A stretch of 5,063 nucleotides of DNA from JBDSGC01 sp046594105 (GCA_046594105.1 JBKJQB010000206.1:1-5063), one strand, 5' to 3'. Shown: positions 1 through 5,063, numbered from the stretch's first letter. Made by a program: numbers and translations. Notes: generated from the sequence alone by a model not told the origin.

Positions 1-63
1 GGCGTTGGTTGCCCAAGGCTCCGCCAAGATCGCGCTCCACGACTTTCTGCCGCGCAGGCTCCT
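1..63 (+). repeat. Dispersed repeat, left copy of an inverted pair
   Basis: This stretch matches the reverse complement of 3809-3870 at 58 of 63 aligned columns by hand count (four mismatches, one single-base gap). The best conserved blocks are GCCCAAGGCTCCGCCA (11-26) and ACTTTCTGCCGCGCAGGCTC (42-61). It also carries an internal 7-bp direct repeat, AGGCTCC, at 16-22 and 56-62. It may extend left beyond the window. I see no plausible protein in it. It lies downstream of the signalling phosphatase gene, in a gap rich in hairpins, as expected for a non-coding intergenic repeat family. Whether it is mobile cannot be judged here. Confidence 0.85.
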
Positions 64-90
64 GGGGCGCTCGATCTGGACGATGTGGAG

Positions 91-176
91 AGCCGCGGAG
101 CGGCGGAATCTACGTAGCCCAGCGCGTCAGCGCTGGGATTCGGTCGGGGCCAGGACTACGAAGCCGCGGAGCGGCG
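91..176. repeat. Cluster of three GC-rich hairpins with direct repeats
   Basis: An identical 15-bp sequence, AGCCGCGGAGCGGCG, occurs at 91-105 and 162-176. Each copy can fold as GCCGC/GGA/GCGGC. Between them, 118-137 is a perfect 8-bp stem with a 4-base loop (CCCAGCGC/GTCA/GCGCTGGG). The central and right hairpins are each preceded by a related box: CTACGTAG at 110-117 and CTACGAAG at 156-163. This looks like a composite REP-like element built from box-plus-hairpin modules. It lies 3' of the phosphatase gene and could stabilise or end that transcript, but there is no T tract to make it a standard intrinsic terminator. The rest of 64-231 shows no gene. Confidence 0.75.
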
Positions 177-231
177 ACATCTCCTGGGATAAACGTTTCC
201 GCCGCCAGGGATGCCAGCGTTCCGAAAGCCT

Positions 232-1368
232 TCAGTGAAACCGCGTCAGGACGAAGGCGATGTCGTCTTTGAAATCCTCGGTGGCCGGGAAGCTGCTGAC
301 ATCGCGGAAAATGGTGTCGTACAACGTCGGAAGATCCTCGTGTCCGGCCTCTTCCATCAGGCGGGCAATCCGTTCGATGGAGTAGAACTCGCCCGCCTGG
401 TTGCGCCGATCGGTCAGGCCATCGGTGTACATGAAGAGCGTGTCTTCCGGCGCGACTTTGATCGAACGTTCCGCGAACGGCATGTCCGGCATGGCTCCGA
501 GCAGGTGACTGGGCTCTTCATGCACCACCGTCTTTCCACTCTCCTGACGGTGCAGAAGGAAGGGCGGATGCGCCGCATTCGAATACGCCAGATTCCCCAC
601 TGCATCCAGGCGAAAGAGTTGCGCCGTGGCGAACTGCGTGGGGAGGGAGACGCTGAACAGGAAGTCGTTCAGCTTCGACATGAATGACGAAAGCGGGGTG
701 TGGGCGTCGGTCTCCGTGTGCAGGTAGCTCTTGAGCAGGGACACCAGAATCGCGGCCGGCAGCCCATGCCCGGAAACGTCTGCCACGAACAGATAGATGA
801 GATCGCCCTGCTGGAAGTAGTCGTAGAAGTCGCCGGAAAGGGTCTCGCTGGGGATGTAGGCGGAGCGGATCTCGATGCGTGGCGTGCGGAAGGTCCCCTG
901 CGGCACCAGGGCTTCCTGAACCCGGCGGGCGATCTGGAGGTCGCGAAAAATCTGCTGGTTCAATTTGCGAAGCTGATCCTGGTAGCGTTTCACCCGCAGC
1001 AGGGCCCGCAACCGGGCCACCAGCACCTCGGTGTCGGAAGCTTTGGTTACGTAGTCGTCCGCTCCGGCGCCCAACCCCTCCACGACGCTCTGCGGCGCGT
1101 CAGCACCGGTCAGCATCAGCACGGGGATGGTCTGCAGGGTCGGATCGCTTTTGACCCTTCGCGTGAACTCGAACCCATCCATACCGGGCATGCGGTAATC
1201 GACCACGAAGGCATCGGGAGTGAGGCGGGCGCCGAGGGCCAGACCTTCCTCGCCGGAGGTAGCGCCATGGACGTCATAGCCCTTTCGTTCGAGGAACCGG
1301 CGGGTGACCGCAAGGTCGTTCGCACTGTCGTCCACGACGACGATCCGTTCGCGCTGCTCAGTGGCCAT
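232..1368 (-). CDS. Response regulator with C-terminal PP2C/SpoIIE-type serine phosphatase (RsbU-like)
   Basis: A 378-residue cytoplasmic signalling protein. Residues about 8-125 form a receiver domain with acidic pair D13/D14, phosphoacceptor D57 in VVDYRMPGMDG, T87 in LMLTGAD and K109. The residue after K109 is Ala where Pro is usual. A helical, probably coiled-coil linker (about 125-152, KRYQDQLRKLNQQIFRDL) leads to an RsbU/SpoIIE PP2C domain at about 155-376. Its metal-site motifs are intact: SGDFYD (D180, D183), VADVSGHG (D197), YTDGLTD (D316) and DFKDDIAF (D368/D369). By family knowledge, phosphorylation of the receiver controls the phosphatase, which dephosphorylates a serine/threonine on an anti-sigma antagonist or similar partner. 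No such partner or histidine kinase is encoded here. I placed the start just ahead of the receiver domain. An open frame extends upstream to 1638 but runs antisense through pth, and ATGs at 1386 and 1383 are alternatives. None has a clear Shine-Dalgarno sequence. The gene is divergent from pth. Confidence 0.93.
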   Translation of the reverse strand: MATEQRERIVVVDDSANDLAVTRRFLERKGYDVHGATSGEEGLALGARLTPDAFVVDYRMPGMDGFEFTRRVKSDPTLQTIPVLMLTGADAPQSVVEGLGAGADDYVTKASDTEVLVARLRALLRVKRYQDQLRKLNQQIFRDLQIARRVQEALVPQGTFRTPRIEIRSAYIPSETLSGDFYDYFQQGDLIYLFVADVSGHGLPAAILVSLLKSYLHTETDAHTPLSSFMSKLNDFLFSVSLPTQFATAQLFRLDAVGNLAYSNAAHPPFLLHRQESGKTVVHEEPSHLLGAMPDMPFAERSIKVAPEDTLFMYTDGLTDRRNQAGEFYSIERIARLMEEAGHEDLPTLYDTIFRDVSSFPATEDFKDDIAFVLTRFH

Positions 1369-1518
1369 GCGGTGGAGCGGCATCATATCCGACCGGGAGG
1401 TGTGGATTGCTCGCGCGTTGTTCGAGGCGGGCGTGTCATGGAGATGGACTGGCCTTCCTGTGCGGATTTCCTCAGTCGGGCATTCCTGATGGCCGGACCT
1501 GTTACCCTTCCGCGCCGC
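1369..1518. promoter_or_regulatory. Divergent intergenic region between the phosphatase gene and pth
   Basis: Two genes start outward from this 150-bp gap, so promoters for both should lie here or overlap the gene ends. I found no convincing -35/-10 pair on either strand: TTGTTC at 1418-1423 has no acceptable -10 hexamer at normal spacing. I also found no strong ribosome binding site before either start codon. The assignment as regulatory rests on gene orientation alone. Confidence 0.4.
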
Positions 1519-2121
1519 ATGAAGCTGATCGTCGGACTGGGAAATCCGGGTAGTGAGTACGAGCGATCCCGCCACAACGCCGGGTGGATGGTGGCCGACG
1601 CGTTCGCGCGGAAGTTTCGTATCACCCTGGATCGTCACGAGAAGAATGCGATGACCGGACAGGGTCGGGTGGGTGGCGGAACGGTAGTGGTGGCCCGGCC
1701 GCTGACATTCATGAATCTGTCCGGCGATGCGGTGCGGCTGCTGGTCAGCGCCTACACGGAGTCGCTGGAAGACCTCATCGTGGTCTTTGACGAGATCGAC
1801 CTTCCGCTCGGTCGTCTGCGCATCCGTCCTGAGGGGTCAGCAGGAACTCACAACGGGATGCGATCGATCGTCGATGCTCTTGCGTCGGAGCGTTTTGCAC
1901 GCTTACGATTCGGAGTGCGCGGCCCGGATTACTCGGACGTCCGGCTGCGCGACTACGTGCTCGACGATTTTCCGGAGACGGAGCAGCCGGAGCTCGAGCG
2001 CACCATCGAACGCTCCGTCGACGCGCTGGCGCTCTTTGCCCGCGGCGATCTGCGGCGCGCCATGAACCAGTTCAATCGCGACCCGGAGCCCCCTCCGGAA
2101 AAGGACCCTGACCCCTCATGA
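1519..2121 (+). CDS. pth: Peptidyl-tRNA hydrolase
   Basis: A 200-residue enzyme, close to the usual bacterial Pth length of about 190-200, that cleaves the ester bond of peptidyl-tRNA released from stalled or aborted ribosomes and so recycles tRNA. The first signature, GLGNPGSEYERSRHNAGW at residues 6-23, includes N9 and catalytic H19. The second, RPLTFMNLSG at 60-69, includes N66. D91 in VFDEIDLPLG and N112 in GSAGTHNGM match the other E. coli active-site positions (D93 and N114 there). The tail after about residue 188 is Pro/Asp/Glu-rich and unlikely to be part of the fold. The start is set by family fit, with the core strand KLIVGLGNPG immediately after Met. An in-frame ATG at 1489 would add ten residues but has no better ribosome site. 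Its stop overlaps the start of the ATPase gene, so the two are probably co-transcribed and translationally coupled. Confidence 0.97.
   Translation: MKLIVGLGNPGSEYERSRHNAGWMVADAFARKFRITLDRHEKNAMTGQGRVGGGTVVVARPLTFMNLSGDAVRLLVSAYTESLEDLIVVFDEIDLPLGRLRIRPEGSAGTHNGMRSIVDALASERFARLRFGVRGPDYSDVRLRDYVLDDFPETEQPELERTIERSVDALALFARGDLRRAMNQFNRDPEPPPEKDPDPS
2101..2121 (+). promoter_or_regulatory. Ribosome binding site and ATGA stop/start overlap between pth and the ATPase gene
   Basis: The ATG of the ATPase gene (2118-2120) overlaps the TGA of pth (2119-2121). A weak AAGGA at 2101-2105 lies 12 bases before the ATG, a little far for an ideal ribosome site. The arrangement favours re-initiation by ribosomes finishing pth. 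Confidence 0.65.
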
Positions 2122-3680
2122 ACATCCATACCCTCGGTGAGCTTCGCGCATCTGGTGCCCGTCTTCGTTCGGTGAAGGACGAGATGCGCGAGAACCTGCT
2201 CGGTCACATCAGTCGCGGAGAGCCCACCTTCGCCGGCGTCCACGGATATGAGCGCACCGTGATTCCGGCGGTCCACAACGCCATCCTCTCGAAGCACGAC
2301 ATCATCCTGCTCGGCCTGCGCGGGCAGGCCAAGACGCGCATCCTCCGTTCGCTGACCTCGCTCCTCGACGAGCGCGTTCCGATCATCGAAGGCTGCGAGA
2401 TCAACGACTCGCCCTTTGCCCCATCCTGCAAACGCTGCCGCCGCCTCGCTGCAGAAAAAGGCGAGGATCTCCCGGTGGCCTGGCTGGCGCGCGAGGATCG
2501 TTACCGCGAGAAGCTGGCCACTCCGGATGTCACCGTGGCCGACCTGATCGGCGACATCGATCCGATCAAGGCAGCCAACCAGCGCTTGACCTACGCCGAT
2601 GAAGAAGTGATTCACTACGGCATCATCCCCCGCACCAATCGCGGGATCTTCGCCATCAACGAGCTGCCCGATCTGGCGCCGCGGATTCAGGTGGCGCTGC
2701 TGAACATCCTGGAAGAGCGCGACCTGCAGATCCGAGGATTTCCGATCCGCATTCCGATGGACGTGGTGCTGGTGTTCAGCGCGAACCCGGAGGACTACAC
2801 CAGCCGCGGCAACATCATCACGCCGCTCAAGGACCGCATCGCCTCGCAGATCCTGACGCACTACCCGCAGTCGGTAGAAACGGCCATGCAGATCACGCAG
2901 CAGGAAGCGTGGCTCGATCGCTCGTTCCAGACGGAGATCGTCATTCCGGAGTACGTGCGGTCGCTGGTGGAGCAACTGGCCTTCGTGGCGCGCGGCTCGG
3001 AACTGGTCGACCAATCGTCGGGGGTGTCGGCACGGTTGACCATCGCGGCCATGGAGCTCCTGCAGTCGAACATGGAGCGCCGCGCCGTCATGACCAGGGA
3101 CGGGTCAGTGTTCCCCCGGCTTTCGGACCTGGCCATGCTGCTGCCGGCCATCACCGGGAAGGTGGAGATGGTGTACGAAGGTGAGCAGCAGGGCGCGGAG
3201 GTGGTCGCCCGAAAGCTCGTGGGGATGGCGGTGGCCAAACTTTTCGAGACGAAGTTTCCGGCGGTGGAGCGCGCAGGCACCGGAGGCCGCGACCGCAGAT
3301 ACGAGATGGAGGTCGATGACGAGGACTCCTTCGCCACCCGGCGCGGGAAGAAATCGCCGCCACGCGAAGAGCCGAAGGCCTCCGCTCCCGCCGAGCCGAA
3401 CTACGACGTGGTGCTCGCCTGGTTCGTGGAGGGAAACAAGATCACGCTCTCCGATGAGCAGCCGTTCCGTGAGTACTTCGCGGAGCTCAACCGCGTACCG
3501 AAGCTCGCCGAAACTGCACGCAAGTACGTCCAGGCGAAGAACGACGCGGAGCTGGCGTTCTGGATGGAGATGGTGCTGGAGAGTCTGCACCAGGCTCTGC
3601 GTCTTTCCCGGGAAGACCTCGACTCGACGATCACCTTTCAGGAAATGATGAAGTTCAATGTGCTGCGAACGGTGAGGTAA
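2118..3680 (+). CDS. MoxR/magnesium-chelatase (ChlI-like) AAA+ ATPase
   Basis: A 520-residue AAA+ protein of the helix-2-insert group, the type often labelled magnesium chelatase subunit I or sigma-54-interacting protein. Visible parts: an N-terminal helical segment (1-45); a P-loop GLRGQAKT at 66-73 with Ala where Gly usually precedes the Lys; a Cys trio at C93, C104 and C107; a Walker-B-like strand GIFAINE at 176-182 with Asn (N181) in place of Asp but E182 kept; sensor-1 region FSANPED with N223; a probable arginine finger in LKDRI (R240); and sensor-2 region SGVSARLT with R306. A charged, Pro-rich linker (about 386-427) joins a C-terminal helical domain (428-520) that I do not recognise. 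ChlI/MoxR ATPases usually work as hexameric remodelling motors with a VWA-domain partner. None follows here: a repeat-filled gap and a convergent gene come next. There is no DNA-binding domain and no sigma-54 GAFTGA loop, so a transcription activator role is unlikely. The substrate is unknown. Confidence 0.88.
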   Translation: MNIHTLGELRASGARLRSVKDEMRENLLGHISRGEPTFAGVHGYERTVIPAVHNAILSKHDIILLGLRGQAKTRILRSLTSLLDERVPIIEGCEINDSPFAPSCKRCRRLAAEKGEDLPVAWLAREDRYREKLATPDVTVADLIGDIDPIKAANQRLTYADEEVIHYGIIPRTNRGIFAINELPDLAPRIQVALLNILEERDLQIRGFPIRIPMDVVLVFSANPEDYTSRGNIITPLKDRIASQILTHYPQSVETAMQITQQEAWLDRSFQTEIVIPEYVRSLVEQLAFVARGSELVDQSSGVSARLTIAAMELLQSNMERRAVMTRDGSVFPRLSDLAMLLPAITGKVEMVYEGEQQGAEVVARKLVGMAVAKLFETKFPAVERAGTGGRDRRYEMEVDDEDSFATRRGKKSPPREEPKASAPAEPNYDVVLAWFVEGNKITLSDEQPFREYFAELNRVPKLAETARKYVQAKNDAELAFWMEMVLESLHQALRLSREDLDSTITFQEMMKFNVLRTVR

Positions 3681-3808
3681 CGATCGATCCGGCAGTTCGG
3701 GGATTTCCCCCAACCGTCATCCATCAGAGGCTGTGGGATCGGGTGGCCGCTCATGACAGAGAACCGTCTGTCCGGCGATTCAGGGTTGACGATCTGCTGA
3801 ACCCGACT
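3681..3808. other. Non-coding 3' gap after the ATPase gene, with a weak hairpin
   Basis: No credible gene or RNA is visible. GGGGATTTCCCC at 3699-3710 could form a short stem 18 bases after the ATPase stop codon, with flanking TT/AA able to pair across a mismatch, but no T tract follows. It is at best a weak candidate end for the pth-ATPase transcript. GGGTT (3783-3787) and AACCC (3800-3804) can also pair across a 12-base loop. No trace of a VWA gene was found in the translated frames. Confidence 0.4.
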
Positions 3809-3870
3809 AGGAGCCTGCGCGGCAGAAAGTCTTGGGCGTGATCCTGGCGGAGCCTTGGGCAACCAGCGCC
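3809..3870 (-). repeat. Dispersed repeat, right copy of an inverted pair
   Basis: Read on the minus strand, this is the second copy of the element at 1-63, with 58 of 63 aligned columns identical by hand count. Similarity stops abruptly on the inner side: beyond 3809 the sequence does not match 64 onward. On the outer side the comparison cannot be made because the left copy reaches the window edge. It sits between the convergent ATPase and serine dehydratase genes, next to the hairpin at 3871-3885. Confidence 0.85.
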
Positions 3871-3885
3871 GCCGGCCGTGCCGGC
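3871..3885 (-). repeat. Hairpin abutting the sdaAA stop codon
   Basis: GCCGGC/CGT/GCCGGC is a perfect 6-bp stem with a 3-base loop, starting on the minus strand directly after the TAG of sdaAA. The preceding ACGTAG box plus hairpin resembles the modules at 110-137 and 156-176. It may protect or end the sdaAA transcript, but no T tract follows, so it is called a repeat rather than a terminator. Confidence 0.65.
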
Positions 3886-4824
3886 CTACGTCGCGGCGCT
3901 TTCTTTCCGCTGCTGCGCCGCCTTCTCGCGTTCCGCAGCTCGTTGCGCGCGGCGATCGTTTGCTTCGTCTTTGAGTCGCTGGCCGATCTCGCAGCCGGTG
4001 ACGGTGGTGGCCAGGCCGCCTTCTGCCGTCTCCCGGAGACCGCGCGGCATGGAGCGGCCGATGCGGACCATGGCCTCGACGATCTCGTCCATGGGGATGA
4101 CCGATTCCACTCCGGCCATGGAGAGCTGTGCGGCGGTCAGTCCGTGCACCGCGAACAGGGCGTTGCGTTTAACGCAGGGAACTTCGACCAGGCCGCCCAC
4201 CGGATCGCAGACCAGGCCGAGGGTGTTTTTGAGCGCGATGGCGGCTGCGTGAATCGATTGCCGTGGGGTGCCCTCCATCATGTACGCCACTGCCGCTGCA
4301 CCCATCGCACATGCGACGCCGACCTCGTTCTGGCAACCGCCGGCAGCACCGGAGATGTTCGCCGACAACGCGATGATGGAACCGACTCCACCGGCCACCA
4401 CCAGCGCACGGACGGTCCGCTGGGGATCAATCTTTCGTTCCTCTTCCAGAGCCAGCAGCATCCCGGGAACCACGCCGCCCGCGCCCGCCGTCGGCGCGGC
4501 GACGATCACGCCCATCCGGGAGTTTTCACCCATCACCGCCAGCGCGTACAGCTCCGCCTTGATGGTCAGCGGATCGAGGAACGTGCGCCCTTCGACGAAG
4601 GCAGCGTTGAGCAGCTTCGCTTCGTTGCCGACGAGCTTACCCATCGACAGGCCGCCGCTCTTTCCCCGCTCCACGCAGTCGCGCATCACCTCGCGCCGCT
4701 TCCCCAACGCCTCCAGGATCTGCTCGCGCGGAACCGCGTGAACCTGCTCGTCGTTCTCCAGAAATACGTCTGCCAGGTCGCGATCGCGAGCCAGCTCTTC
4801 GAGGTGTTTGAACGATTCGATCAT
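3886..4824 (-). CDS. sdaAA: L-serine dehydratase, iron-sulfur-dependent, alpha subunit
   Basis: A 312-residue protein matching the alpha subunit of the two-subunit [4Fe-4S] L-serine dehydratase, which deaminates L-serine to pyruvate and ammonia in the cytoplasm. Family motifs in order: SGGLSMGK (57-63, 64 nearby), the substrate-loop motif APTAGAGGVVPG (110-121), and the Cys positions expected to hold the cluster, C164 in GGCQNEVG and C206/C217 in CDPVGGLVEVPC. RGLRETAEGGLATTVTG follows near the end. Length agrees with the Bacillus-type alpha subunit of about 300; the single-chain E. coli enzyme is much longer because it includes the beta part. The start ATG at 4824 fits the family (MIESFKHLEEL). 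The open frame continues to 4932 through low-complexity repeat DNA and is not used. No strong ribosome site is visible. The last 28 residues are an Arg/Glu/Ala-rich tail, probably helical, and its stop lies in a repeat-like box. The beta subunit is not in the window; it may lie beyond the right edge or elsewhere. Confidence 0.95.
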   Translation of the reverse strand: MIESFKHLEELARDRDLADVFLENDEQVHAVPREQILEALGKRREVMRDCVERGKSGGLSMGKLVGNEAKLLNAAFVEGRTFLDPLTIKAELYALAVMGENSRMGVIVAAPTAGAGGVVPGMLLALEEERKIDPQRTVRALVVAGGVGSIIALSANISGAAGGCQNEVGVACAMGAAAVAYMMEGTPRQSIHAAAIALKNTLGLVCDPVGGLVEVPCVKRNALFAVHGLTAAQLSMAGVESVIPMDEIVEAMVRIGRSMPRGLRETAEGGLATTVTGCEIGQRLKDEANDRRAQRAAEREKAAQQRKESAAT

Positions 4825-4849
4825 GGCAGAGGGTGGAACGCGCGGCGGG

Positions 4850-4876
4850 CGGGAAGGCTTCCCGGGGGGAGGGGGG
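4850..4876. repeat. Short palindrome and G-rich tract upstream of sdaAA
   Basis: CGGGAA/GGC/TTCCCG (4850-4864) is a perfect 6-bp stem with a 3-base loop, followed by six G, one A and six G (4864-4876). In the sdaAA transcript this would be a C-rich leader segment about 25-50 bases before the start codon. A role in sdaAA expression is possible but unsupported. Confidence 0.5.
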
Positions 4877-4877
4877 A

Positions 4878-4912
4878 AGAAAGCAGAAACCAGAAACCAG
4901 AAGGCAGAGAGG
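4878..4912. repeat. Degenerate heptamer tandem repeat (AGAAACC unit)
   Basis: Units with 7-base spacing are AGAAAGC (4878-4884), AGAAACC (4885-4891), AGAAACC (4892-4898), AGAAGGC (4899-4905) and a poorer AGAGAGG (4906-4912). The tract is purine-rich on the plus strand and pyrimidine-rich on the sdaAA sense strand. It is a small tandem repeat of the slippage-prone kind. No coding function is likely. Confidence 0.8.
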
Positions 4913-4927
4913 GGACGGGAGGGAGCC

Positions 4928-4980
4928 GTCATCCTGAGTTAGGGAACAGCGCGATGCAGCGCTGTTGAGATCTCGATGAC
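4928..4980. repeat. 53-bp imperfect palindrome with central hairpin
   Basis: The ends are complementary, GTCATC (4928-4933) with GATGAC (4975-4980). The centre is a perfect 8-bp stem with a 6-base loop: AACAGCGC (4945-4952), loop GATGCA, GCGCTGTT (4959-4966). The form is that of a dispersed REP-like intergenic element. It may lie in the promoter region or leader of sdaAA. Confidence 0.75.
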
Positions 4981-4984
4981 ACAT

Positions 4985-5045
4985 CCTCACGCGAGTTCCC
5001 TCTCCCCGCCGCAGCGGGGAGAGGGTCCGCGAAGCGGGGGTGAGG
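4985..5045. repeat. 61-bp nested palindromic REP-like element
   Basis: A perfect 12-bp stem with a 4-base loop is formed by CCCTCTCCCCGC (4998-5009) and GCGGGGAGAGGG (5014-5025). A small CCGC/GAA/GCGG hairpin follows at 5027-5037. Outer arms CCTCAC (4985-4990) and GTGAGG (5040-5045) are also complementary, so the whole can fold as one branched structure. Elements of this CCCTCTCCCC/GGGGAGAGGG style are, from memory, common between genes in GC-rich bacteria. The remaining 18 bases to the window edge show nothing I can identify. Confidence 0.82.
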
Positions 5046-5063
5046 GGTCTCTCCTGCACTCAT

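Noticed and set aside
59..188. CTCCTGGG at 59-66 and 181-188 as a target-site duplication around the hairpin cluster
   Set aside because: An 8-bp match within a short GC-rich region can arise by chance, and there are no terminal inverted repeats at its inner edges.
5..272. Two short overlapping plus-strand open frames at the left end
   Set aside because: They translate the dispersed repeat and hairpin cluster and run into the end of the phosphatase gene; a similar peptide arises from the right repeat copy, showing it is repeat-derived.
700..1518. Open reading frame continuing upstream of pth for 273 codons
   Set aside because: It is antisense to the receiver and phosphatase domains, and Pth begins at MKLIVGLGNPG; the extension has no family match and is a GC-rich shadow frame.
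1953..3014. 353-codon open frame antisense to pth and the ATPase gene
   Set aside because: Both sense-strand proteins have conserved motifs throughout this stretch; the antisense translation shows no recognisable domain.
2118..3680. Sigma-54-dependent transcription activator
   Set aside because: There is no GAFTGA loop and no helix-turn-helix domain; the motif order fits the ChlI/MoxR branch of AAA+ proteins.
3681..3885. tRNA or small RNA gene between the ATPase and sdaAA
   Set aside because: No cloverleaf, T-loop consensus or strong promoter was found; the visible structure is accounted for by the repeat and short hairpins.
4825..4932. N-terminal extension of sdaAA to the ATG at 4932
   Set aside because: The extra 36 residues come from the heptamer and G-rich repeat tract and look low-complexity; family alpha subunits begin near the ATG at 4824.
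3832..4968. 378-codon plus-strand open frame across sdaAA
   Set aside because: It is antisense to a well-conserved enzyme and runs into repeat DNA at both ends; its His/Arg/Ala-rich translation is typical of a shadow frame.
4985..5045. CRISPR repeat or intrinsic terminator
   Set aside because: Only one unit without spacers is present, and the strong stem is not followed by a T tract; it fits a REP-like palindrome better.

Overview
This is a GC-rich bacterial window with four protein-coding genes that can be supported by sequence: a response-regulator/PP2C phosphatase (minus strand), peptidyl-tRNA hydrolase pth and a MoxR/magnesium-chelatase-type AAA+ ATPase (plus strand, overlapping by 4 bases), and the alpha subunit of an iron-sulfur L-serine dehydratase (minus strand). 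Short GC-rich palindromic repeats fill the gaps. The protein families are widespread. The repeat style (hairpin modules ending in ACGTAG-like boxes, heptamer tracts, long REP-like palindromes) recalls large GC-rich soil or sediment lineages such as Acidobacteriota or Gemmatimonadota. That taxonomic guess comes from memory of repeat style and is weak.

Layout. Bases 1-231 hold one copy of a roughly 63-bp dispersed repeat followed by three GC-rich hairpins. Bases 232-1368 (minus) encode the signalling phosphatase. Bases 1369-1518 are the divergent intergenic region between it and pth. Bases 1519-2121 (plus) are pth, and 2118-3680 (plus) the AAA+ ATPase, joined by an ATGA stop/start overlap. Bases 3681-3885 separate the convergent ATPase and serine dehydratase genes and contain the second, inverted copy of the 63-bp repeat plus a hairpin abutting the sdaAA stop codon. 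Bases 3886-4824 (minus) are sdaAA. Bases 4825-5063 are non-coding: a purine-rich tract with a heptamer repeat, a 53-bp imperfect palindrome and a 61-bp nested palindrome.

Function. The phosphatase would turn a phosphorelay input into dephosphorylation of a partner, by family analogy an anti-sigma antagonist, which is not in view. Pth recycles peptidyl-tRNA. The ATPase is probably the motor half of a chelatase- or MoxR-like chaperone whose VWA-domain partner is absent here. The serine dehydratase alpha subunit also lacks its beta subunit in the window. No complete new system is visible. The points most worth a second look are the pth-ATPase coupling, the ATPase's unusual nucleotide-binding motifs and cysteine trio, and the inverted repeat pair bracketing the first three genes.
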